Positions 1 to 6,455 of a stretch of DNA of 64,000 bases are shown here, one piece after another (within the stretch, counting starts at the first letter, position 1; each line of letters starts with the position of its first letter). The notes beneath the pieces are model-generated. The model did not search any database. It was not told where the DNA came from and saw nothing but the letters and a program-made list of their open reading frames with translations. The stretch comes from Candidatus Gastranaerophilales bacterium (lineage in GTDB: Bacteria; Cyanobacteriota; Vampirovibrionia; Gastranaerophilales; Gastranaerophilaceae): positions 16,365 through 80,364 of the forward strand of contig CALURI010000012.1 of NCBI GenBank assembly GCA_944323135.1. The letters are read 5' to 3'. Position numbers and translations under genes: made by a program.

Positions 1-877
1 CCGTCCCATAAAATGAGCTGACAGGATCACAATCAAAAGCTTTTGTATAAGCATCATATATTGAACGTCCCAAAGCGACACCACAAGGTTTTGTGTGTCT
101 TATTATAGAAACAGCATTAACATCGTAAAATTCACTTACAATATTTGCAGCCTCTGTAACATTTAAAATATCATTATACGATAATTCACGTCCGTTTATT
201 ACCTCATAATCAACCATTCTTTCTGTTTTATATACAGCACCTTTTTGGTGAGGGTTTTCACCATATTGCAAATCTCTCAACTTTTCAAAATTAAGAGTTT
301 TAAAAGGTTTATCCCCTGTTTGCTCTGCCAATTTAGAAGATACAAGCCTGTCATAATTTGATGTCAAATTAAATGCTTTTGCTGCAAGTTTCAAACGACC
401 AAATTCATTAGCATTTAAAGCAACATAATAATCAACTTTATCTGTAATTACAGTAACATTTTTGTAATTTTTTGCCCCTGCACGTAATAAAGTAATACCT
501 ACAATATCTATTTTATTAATCATTTCTGAAACATCTGAAAATTCTAAAGTTATTCGTTCAAAAGGACAAATATTTACAACAACCATATCAAATGATTTTA
601 TAACAGACTTTTCAAGTCCCTCCAATTCTTTTACATCTGGGCTATTATTCAAAATACCTGCAATAATAGTTTCATTTAATCCATTAAATTCTTGAATTAA
701 AAAACCTGCAGATGTCGAAAAATCATTAAGATTAATAACATCAATATCTGCATTTTTCAGCAATTCATAAGTATCTCCGCCGGCTACAATTTCATAATCA
801 AACTTTTCTACAAGATTTTTTGCAAAATCTATTAAACCAACTTTATCATATACACTTATAAATGCTCGTCTTTTCAT
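1..877 (-). CDS. purH: PurH-like bifunctional purine biosynthesis protein, 3' end outside window
   Basis: N-terminal 292 residues of a PurH/ATIC homologue; the gene runs off the left edge. PurH normally formylates AICAR and closes the ring to IMP, the last two steps of de novo purine synthesis. Recognisable blocks are SVYDKVGLIDFA at the N-terminus, DMVVVNICPF, KIDIVGITLLRAGAKN, YGENPHQ, GRELSYNDILN and RHTKPCGVALG. Several catalytic positions differ from the family: the STGGT loop reads AGGDT, the VKTLHP lysine is replaced, the Tyr of NLYPF is Cys, and the Lys-His pair of the transformylase domain is Arg-His. ATG at 877 has a GAGAGG ribosome site 6 nt upstream. It is either a divergent functional enzyme or a degenerate paralogue; family assignment is firm, activity is not. 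Confidence 0.85.
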   Translation of the reverse strand, partial: MKRRAFISVYDKVGLIDFAKNLVEKFDYEIVAGGDTYELLKNADIDVINLNDFSTSAGFLIQEFNGLNETIIAGILNNSPDVKELEGLEKSVIKSFDMVVVNICPFERITLEFSDVSEMINKIDIVGITLLRAGAKNYKNVTVITDKVDYYVALNANEFGRLKLAAKAFNLTSNYDRLVSSKLAEQTGDKPFKTLNFEKLRDLQYGENPHQKGAVYKTERMVDYEVINGRELSYNDILNVTEAANIVSEFYDVNAVSIIRHTKPCGVALGRSIYDAYTKAFDCDPVSSFYGT

Positions 878-1003
878 ATTTTCCTCTCAATTCAACTGTG
901 CGGATTCAGTATATTAAAATTATATTTAATACTATTTGATATTTTTTTATTATAACACTTCTTATAAAAATTTCATATTTTCTTAGCATTTTGTAACTAT
1001 TTT

Positions 1004-1031
1004 TTGATATTCTTGATATAATTTATATAAT
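1004..1031 (+). promoter_or_regulatory. sigma70-type promoter for the 1061 gene
   Basis: TTGATA (1004-1009), a 16-nt spacer and TATAAT (1026-1031) predict a start about 23 nt before the ATG at 1061. The surrounding 878-1060 region, between divergent genes, is otherwise plain A+T-rich sequence with no other structure seen. Confidence 0.45.
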
Positions 1032-1060
1032 ATATTATAATAATTCAGTGAAAGAGGATT

Positions 1061-1732
1061 ATGATGGTAAGTAATAAAATAACAGAAGGCGTTGGCAAAA
1101 AAATAGTAGAAGCTTTAAAACAGCAATCAGATATTGAAATTCAAAATGTAGTGGATAATTCTGCTCCTGTTGAACAAGAACCTATAATAACAGAAAATAA
1201 TTCGTCAGAAATAGAATTTACAACAGACAGCGAAGAAGATACTACTGCAACATACACAAATCAAGATAATATGTATGAAGAAAGTCAACAACAAGAAATT
1301 TTGGGAAATAATATCCCTCATACAACATTTACCATGCCAAATATGATGTCTTTTAATCAGCCATCATCTATTACACAACCCAATATTGTTGAAAAAGATA
1401 ATTTTGCAAATGATTTAGATGGTTTTGAAATTCCGACTAATATCGCGGTTTTAAAACAATTAATAAATCAACTTCCTTCAGGCGTTTCCAAACAAACCGG
1501 AGCCATAATTATTAAACAAACTATGGAAGCTCTCGGTATATCAATGAAAAGTGTTTTACAGGAAGCTCAACAAGTACAAGAATCTTTAAATAATTCTGTA
1601 AGAGAATGTCAAGCATCAATTATGGAATATAAAAAACAAATTAATGTTTTAGAAAAACAATCTCAAAAATTCCAAAGGCAATATTCTGCTCTTAACGATA
1701 TTATAAGTTTATTTATACAAACAAGTATTTAA
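1061..1732 (+). CDS. coiled-coil protein of unknown function
   Basis: 223 residues, family not recognised. The first ~120 residues are acidic and Gln/Asn/Ser/Thr-rich and look disordered. The C-terminal ~100 residues look folded: a block around IPTNIAVLKQLINQLPSGVS, a segment with KQTMEALGI, then a long Gln-rich coiled coil ending in a hydrophobic LNDIISLFIQTSI. No signal peptide or membrane span is visible. Two ATGs stand in tandem (1061 and 1064); the GAGG ribosome site fits the second slightly better. The gene is monocistronic, with its own promoter and a terminator shared with the convergent gene at 1779. A structural or scaffold role is a guess only. Confidence 0.75.
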   Translation: MMVSNKITEGVGKKIVEALKQQSDIEIQNVVDNSAPVEQEPIITENNSSEIEFTTDSEEDTTATYTNQDNMYEESQQQEILGNNIPHTTFTMPNMMSFNQPSSITQPNIVEKDNFANDLDGFEIPTNIAVLKQLINQLPSGVSKQTGAIIIKQTMEALGISMKSVLQEAQQVQESLNNSVRECQASIMEYKKQINVLEKQSQKFQRQYSALNDIISLFIQTSI

Positions 1733-1740
1733 TTTAAATA

Positions 1741-1776
1741 AAAAAACCGGTCTTTGTAAAAGACCGGTTTTTTTTA
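1741..1776. terminator. bidirectional intrinsic terminator
   Basis: Perfect 10-bp stem ACCGGTCTTT/AAAGACCGGT with a 3-nt GTA loop, flanked by A6 on the left and T8 on the right, so it can serve both the plus-strand gene ending at 1732 and the minus-strand gene ending at 1779. Confidence 0.9.
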
Positions 1777-1778
1777 TA

Positions 1779-2105
1779 TTATCTATATGTAAATGAACTT
1801 TGAATATTTTTATCTATCAAACCAAGACAAGATTGATATTCTGCATCTACCATTTTCAACCTTGATTGATATTGAAGCATTTGCATATCAAGTTTTTGTT
1901 CCAAGACTTTTAATTTTGCCTGCCGCTGCTGCAATAACTTCGTTGTTGGGGATTCCGGATCATAATCATTACCGACTTGCATTAAATCACTGACTGATTG
2001 AGACAAAGTCATTTTGCTCTGGGTAATGAGTTGAATCTTATATTCAAGATCCAATCTCTGCTGTTGGAGATACATTAACCTTATTTGAGAGATAACTAAT
2101 CCCAT
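1779..2105 (-). CDS. small coiled-coil protein with axial-protein-like ends
   Basis: 108 residues, almost entirely helical and Gln-rich, no signal peptide. The N-terminus (MGLVISQIRLMYLQQQRLDLEY) and the C-terminus (IDKNIQSSF) match the two ends of the 416-residue protein at 3410-4660 (MGMAASQARYLGLTARKTNVEY and IEKNIESTF), which has about 300 extra residues between them. The pair therefore belong to one family in which terminal coiled coils flank a variable middle. The ribosome site AAAGGAAG lies 5-6 nt before the ATG. It is the last gene of a minus-strand group (4660 to 1779), 11 nt after the previous one. Function unknown; a self-assembling or secreted structural protein is one reading. 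Confidence 0.75.
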   Translation of the reverse strand: MGLVISQIRLMYLQQQRLDLEYKIQLITQSKMTLSQSVSDLMQVGNDYDPESPTTKLLQQRQAKLKVLEQKLDMQMLQYQSRLKMVDAEYQSCLGLIDKNIQSSFTYR

Positions 2106-2116
2106 TTTAACTTCCT

Positions 2117-2389
2117 TTACCTTGTTTCGTTGAGGTGATTTCCCCTCAGAAACGTATGTTGATTATTTTCGGCTATCAACTGTTCCATTTTCTGGAACTG
2201 ATGGCGGTGATAATTTAATCTATACTGTGCCATCTTACGTTTCTTGTTTATTGTGAGGAACTCTTTTATTCCTTCAACAAACGAATTTGACATTGATTTT
2301 ATAGGATTCTTTCTTATCAGAAAGTTTTTTGAATATATCAAGAAATCTATAAGTCTTTTTATATTCATTTCTAAAGTATCACGAAGCAT
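2117..2389 (-). CDS. small basic protein of unknown function
   Basis: 90 residues, rich in Lys, Arg, Asn and His, with a helical N-terminal half (MNIKRLIDFLIYSKNFLI) and a helical, Gln/His-rich C-terminal half (MAQYRLNYHRHQFQKMEQLI). No recognised domain, no signal peptide. An AAGGAG site 5 nt before the ATG supports it as a real gene, and the next gene follows after 11 nt, so the two are probably co-transcribed. A terminator lies between this gene and the glycine-rich gene upstream, so 2389-1779 may be its own two-gene unit. It could be a partner or chaperone of the neighbouring coiled-coil protein; that is inferred from position only. Confidence 0.65.
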   Translation of the reverse strand: MLRDTLEMNIKRLIDFLIYSKNFLIRKNPIKSMSNSFVEGIKEFLTINKKRKMAQYRLNYHRHQFQKMEQLIAENNQHTFLRGNHLNETR

Positions 2390-2544
2390 TTTTCTCCTTA
2401 CACTTTAGACCTACATATATATTAAAACAATTTGCAAATAATTATTGCCATGTTGAAAAACATCTGCGTTACATGTCTTAACATTTCAGTCTACAGTTAA
2501 TAATCTACATTTTTAATAACGGATAAAAATTGAATAAACTTTAA

Positions 2545-2584
2545 TAAAAAAAGAAAAAACTTGTAAATAATCTTTACAAGTTTT
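2545..2584 (-). terminator. intrinsic terminator overlapping the stop codon of the 2574 gene
   Basis: 12-bp perfect stem AAAACTTGTAAA/TTTACAAGTTTT (2556-2567 and 2573-2584) with a 5-nt loop, followed on the minus strand by a U-rich run. The stop codon of the glycine-rich gene lies inside the stem. The rest of 2390-2544 shows no further structure. Confidence 0.85.
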
Positions 2585-3392
2585 GAATAGATTTACTATC
2601 GCTTTCGATAGATTCTTTAAGCATCTTCTTAACAACATCACCTTGAGTATCAAGCATTTTGCAAACAGTTTCAATATTACGAACTTTGTTAGACAGAATA
2701 GTATCAGCATTTGCCGTAATATTTCCGGTTACATTTTGATAAGCTGCAAGAGCTGCAGAAGACGTTCCTTGCATTAAATTACCCATAACAATTGCGGGGA
2801 GCCCATATTCACCTAAATACGGAGCAGCAGCTTGCATTATACCGCCCCAACCTGAGATTACGCCTGCTACAGGAAGCACCAGATTTTTCATAGAAAATCC
2901 ATAACCATTTGCAGTACCTAAACCGTATGCTGCAGCACTTGCAACATCTGCAATTCCGCCAATACCTGAGGCATAACCAGTTGCGACACCGGTATCTGTT
3001 CCCCAACCGCTTACAATAGATGAAGCCCCGCCTGTTGCATATCCGTCTAACCCCCAAGAAACAGGAGCTGCACCTGACGGAAACCCTGAATAATTATACA
3101 ATGAATCTATCCCATAAGAAGAACCCCCACTAAAAGAGGAAGCATAAGAGGTTCCAGGAATATCCATTGACTGTGATGCGCCAAAAACAGTTGCAAATGA
3201 AGATGGAGCCAACAAACTGGCAATATTATATAAAAAACCGCCGGTTGCACCAAAACCTGAACCTAAACCATTACCGGAAACCGTCAAATCACGAAGCTGA
3301 TCATAAGTTTCCCAAAGTTGGGCTTTAGCATCACTGCTTGCACTGCTGAATTTGTTCGCTATTACTAAATAACTGTCATTTTTGTAAGCCAT
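2574..3392 (-). CDS. glycine/serine/alanine-rich protein of unknown function
   Basis: 272 residues. A helical N-terminus (about 1-40, with LWETYDQLRDLT) leads into a long Gly/Ser/Tyr/Ala-rich centre (about 40-215) with low-complexity stretches such as GSGFGATGGFLYNIASLLAP and ASSFSGGSSYG, and ends in a helical, charged C-terminus (about 225-272, ANADTILSNKVRNIETVCKM). The pattern of helices around a glycine-rich middle resembles secreted or filament-forming proteins, but no family is recognised and no signal peptide is seen. Ribosome site AAGAGG precedes the ATG. It follows the 416-residue coiled-coil gene after 17 nt, so both are likely one transcript ending at the hairpin over its stop codon. 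Confidence 0.75.
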   Translation of the reverse strand: MAYKNDSYLVIANKFSSASSDAKAQLWETYDQLRDLTVSGNGLGSGFGATGGFLYNIASLLAPSSFATVFGASQSMDIPGTSYASSFSGGSSYGIDSLYNYSGFPSGAAPVSWGLDGYATGGASSIVSGWGTDTGVATGYASGIGGIADVASAAAYGLGTANGYGFSMKNLVLPVAGVISGWGGIMQAAAPYLGEYGLPAIVMGNLMQGTSSAALAAYQNVTGNITANADTILSNKVRNIETVCKMLDTQGDVVKKMLKESIESDSKSIQNL

Positions 3393-3409
3393 AAAAAACC
3401 TCTTATATT

Positions 3410-4660
3410 TTATTCAAATGTCTTGAATGTTGATTCAATATTCTTTTCAATTACTTTTTTAACAGCTTCCATTTCTGTTTGTAAGGCTTCTTGTTCTGTA
3501 TCAAGCTGTCTTAAACGTAATTCAAGAGTTCTGTCTTGTTCTTGTATTTTTTCGGTTTTCGCATTTATATCTGCAATTTTCTTTTCATAAACCTGCATAT
3601 CATAATTATATTGATTCATTGCATCATTATAAGCATTTTCATCTGTAATTGTTTCAGTTTTCAAAGCAAAAGTCGCAGTTGAATCTTCAAAACGTATTGA
3701 CTGTGGACGTCCGGATTCATCTAAATCTACAAAAGCTCTTTGAGTTTGTTCTATTTTTGTTTCAACATTTTCTGCATAGTAAGCTGTCAACTTATTCTGA
3801 AGTTCTGTAGGTTTGGAAGGATCTTGAGCTGTAATTGCAGTAGCTGTCAAATCTTCTAAACTAGCAAAATATCTTCTGCCTTGATATTCCCAAGTATAAA
3901 TATTATCAGAAGTTGCAAAAGTTTCTGTCGGGAATTGGTCACAAATTTCTTCATAAGCAGCTTTTTGTTCCGGATCTGTGGCATCATAAGCTGAAACTTT
4001 GCAATTTCCCACATAAGTCGGAACACCTGACTGAACTGTATAATTAACAGCATCAGCAGTACCGGCTGCTGCATTTTGTAAACTATCACGTGTAGTAAAC
4101 TTCATTAACCCGTCAGTATCTGTATAAACCAATATATTTTCAGGATCTTCTGTTGCAAAAGTTGGGTAATCCTGACATATTTTTTCATAATTTGTTCTTT
4201 GTTCTTCAACTAAAGCATCATACTGATTTGCAGCAACCCCATTTATAGTATATGAATCATTTACTGCATCATAAGCAACGGTATTTCTGTCTATTGAACC
4301 TTCAACCCCTGCTGTATCCAATAAAACCTGAGGATTAGAAAGTTTAGTTTGAATACCTGTATAAACATCAGAATAATGATAATGAGTTATCAAATAATTA
4401 TAATTAGGATCATCAGTAATTTCTGTCATATTAGTAATAGTTTCCGCTGTAGTACCATCCTGATATGAATATTGAAGAGTAGTATAATCCTGAGTACTCG
4501 GAGCTGTAGGAACTTCAAGTGCTAATAATTCGTTAAACGTATTTGCACTTTGGTTTGCTAAAGCTGTACGTGCTTGGTTTATTTGTTGACCTTCATATTC
4601 AACATTTGTTTTTCTTGCGGTCAAACCTAAATATCTCGCTTGTGAAGCTGCCATACCCAT
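3410..4660 (-). CDS. large coiled-coil protein with variable middle domain
   Basis: 416 residues. Residues 1-45 form an N-terminal helix (MGMAASQARYLGLTARKTNV and on); about 50-335 is a Thr/Asp/Tyr-rich middle with repeated degenerate motifs (DYPTFATEDPENILVYTD and QFPTETFATSDNIYTWEY are related, suggesting an internal duplication); about 340-416 is a long C-terminal coiled coil ending IEKNIESTFKTF. Both ends recur in the 108-residue protein at 1779-2105. Terminal coiled coils around a surface domain are the plan of flagellar and type III axial proteins, but no sequence identity to those is claimed. AAGGAGAG ribosome site. First gene of the minus-strand group; no signal peptide. Confidence 0.75.
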   Translation of the reverse strand: MGMAASQARYLGLTARKTNVEYEGQQINQARTALANQSANTFNELLALEVPTAPSTQDYTTLQYSYQDGTTAETITNMTEITDDPNYNYLITHYHYSDVYTGIQTKLSNPQVLLDTAGVEGSIDRNTVAYDAVNDSYTINGVAANQYDALVEEQRTNYEKICQDYPTFATEDPENILVYTDTDGLMKFTTRDSLQNAAAGTADAVNYTVQSGVPTYVGNCKVSAYDATDPEQKAAYEEICDQFPTETFATSDNIYTWEYQGRRYFASLEDLTATAITAQDPSKPTELQNKLTAYYAENVETKIEQTQRAFVDLDESGRPQSIRFEDSTATFALKTETITDENAYNDAMNQYNYDMQVYEKKIADINAKTEKIQEQDRTLELRLRQLDTEQEALQTEMEAVKKVIEKNIESTFKTFE

Positions 4661-4832
4661 AGTATTGCTCTCCTTCTACTACTTGTAATTTCTACTCTAT
4701 ACATTTTTGTTTATAATAATGTTTTTTTAAAAGTCAACATTACTATAAAATTATACGGTACTAATCAAAAAATTTATATATAAATTAATACAAAATCATA
4801 CATTTAGAGGAAAATTTTTTTAAATTTCATAT

Positions 4833-4868
4833 AAAAAAGCGGTACATTTTTACAGTACCGCTTTTACA
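4833..4868 (-). terminator. intrinsic terminator after rpsA
   Basis: 11-bp stem AAAAGCGGTAC/GTACCGCTTTT (4835-4845 and 4855-4865) with a 9-nt loop and a T-run on the minus strand, 22 nt beyond the rpsA stop. The remaining intergenic bases up to 4660 show only A+T-rich sequence, presumably the promoter of the 3410 gene. Confidence 0.9.
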
Positions 4869-4887
4869 TTATTATTTTATTAAGATG

Positions 4888-5970
4888 CTATTCTTCTGTT
4901 TGTTCTTCAGCATCTTTATCATCAACTTTAGAAGAATCAACAGTCAATGCAATACGTTTATCTGTCGGATTAAACTTCAAAATATAAGTATCAACTTTAT
5001 CTCCGACTTGTAAAATACATTCCTTCTTATTTTGCAAATCAACAACTTCTGCATGAGGTAACAAAGCTTCTACACCCGGGAAAACTTCAACAAAAGCACC
5101 AAAATGTTTAATTCTGGTAATAGTCCCTTCAACCTTATCACCTTCTTTAATCTGTTTTTCTGCTTCCAACCACGGATCAGGTTCAAGATTTTTTAAACTT
5201 AAAGATACTCGTTGTTTATCATGATCTACAGCAATAACTTCAACATCAATTTTATCTCCGACATTCAAAATATCTGTAGGATGATCAATCCATCTCCAAG
5301 ATAATTGAGAAAGCGGAAGCAAACCGTCTATGCCGCCTAAATCAATAAAAGCTCCAAAATCAGTTATTCTTACAACATCACCTTTTACAATTTGACCTGG
5401 TTCAATTTGTGAGAAAACATTTTTTCTTGCTTCAACAGCGCTATCATCATAAACTTTTTTATTTGAAAGAATAAAATTATTTTGCTGAGGATCAAGCGTG
5501 AGGATTTTAACTTCAATTTTTCCGCCTACCTCAAGTTCATTTTCTTTAACTCTTAATTGAGAGGAAGGTATAAAACCTCTGACACCGGAAACTTCTACAA
5601 GTACACCGCCTTTTACAATACCTGCGATTGTACCTAAAATAGTTTCATCAGAATCTTTTGCTTTTTCTAATTCTTTCCAAGCATAAGCAAGGTCAACTTT
5701 CTTACGAGATAATAAGAATTTTCCGTCTTCATCTTCTTCTCTTATAATAAGAAATTCATATTCTTGACCTTTTTTGTATTTTTCTTCAACATTTTCTTCT
5801 TTATCAACTGCTTCTCGAGTTGGAACTACAGCGATTGTTTTTGCACCGATATCAACCATAACCCCTTGGCTGTCATATCCGCAAACAATACCTTTTACAA
5901 GATCACCTTTTTGAAATTTGTAATCATATTGTTTCAATAATTCTTCAAAATCTAATTCCTGTGATGTCAT
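4888..5970 (-). CDS. rpsA: 30S ribosomal protein S1 (four-domain type)
   Basis: 360 residues with four S1/OB RNA-binding repeats at about 20-88, 107-172, 190-260 and 276-345 (for instance KGDLVKGIVCGYDSQGVMVDIG and GDVVRITDFGAFIDLGGIDG), and an acidic C-terminal tail. S1 brings mRNA to the 30S subunit. Proteobacterial S1 has six repeats; the shorter form is usual in cyanobacteria and Gram-positives, which fits the suggested lineage. Ribosome site GGAG, 5 nt from the ATG. Followed by a strong terminator and preceded by a 84-nt gap from the small gene at 6055, so transcription with that gene is possible. Confidence 0.92.
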   Translation of the reverse strand: MTSQELDFEELLKQYDYKFQKGDLVKGIVCGYDSQGVMVDIGAKTIAVVPTREAVDKEENVEEKYKKGQEYEFLIIREEDEDGKFLLSRKKVDLAYAWKELEKAKDSDETILGTIAGIVKGGVLVEVSGVRGFIPSSQLRVKENELEVGGKIEVKILTLDPQQNNFILSNKKVYDDSAVEARKNVFSQIEPGQIVKGDVVRITDFGAFIDLGGIDGLLPLSQLSWRWIDHPTDILNVGDKIDVEVIAVDHDKQRVSLSLKNLEPDPWLEAEKQIKEGDKVEGTITRIKHFGAFVEVFPGVEALLPHAEVVDLQNKKECILQVGDKVDTYILKFNPTDKRIALTVDSSKVDDKDAEEQTEE

Positions 5971-6054
5971 TTTTACTCCATTATCTAAGACTTTATCTAA
6001 TTAACTTACTATTATAATAGCAGACCATTGTCAAATTGTAAAGGTTTTGTAAAC

Positions 6055-6354
6055 TTACTTAACTTTTCTAAAAGAATCAGCAAAATTTTTCATGATATCA
6101 ACACCATCTGCAACTTTATCTTGAAATTTATCCAATAAAAAAGCCAATTCATTTTGCATATTTTCAAGGCTGCCTCTTGAACCTTTTCCGCCAAGTATTT
6201 TCCCGTTCTTCACGATAAAGCAATCAACTTCATTTTCATTCCAGAGAATTTTTGCGGTAGATTTATTCTTTAGCGGAAGATTAACAAGTCTTAATTTATT
6301 TTTTGCAGCTAATCTTACTAAATTCAACGATAAGTCTGATGCTTGCGCCATCAT
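6055..6354 (-). CDS. small conserved-looking protein of unknown function
   Basis: About 99 residues, not recognised. A basic N-terminal half (LVRLAAKNKLRLVNLPLKNK) is followed by a predicted beta hairpin (AKILWNENEVDCFIVKNGKI), a GGKGSRGS loop and a C-terminal helix ending in VADGVDIMKNFADSFRKVK. Start is uncertain: a GTG at 6366 lies only 2 nt from the AAGGAAG ribosome site, whereas ATG at 6354 or 6351 lies 11-14 nt from it; the ATG is preferred. It sits between valS and rpsA on the same strand. The length and charge would suit a nucleic-acid or ribosome-associated protein, but nothing in the sequence proves this. Confidence 0.65.
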   Translation of the reverse strand: MMAQASDLSLNLVRLAAKNKLRLVNLPLKNKSTAKILWNENEVDCFIVKNGKILGGKGSRGSLENMQNELAFLLDKFQDKVADGVDIMKNFADSFRKVK

Positions 6355-6455
6355 AATAAAATACACTTCCTTTCCGTTTAATAAATTTAAACAAAAAGAG
6401 TGAACAATTTTTTTTGTCGTTAATATGTAAAACTCAGCTTTTTTGTTACATATCT

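Noticed and set aside
2513..2710. 65-residue minus-strand open frame
   Set aside because: Overlaps the glycine-rich gene in another frame, spans its terminator, and has no ribosome site.
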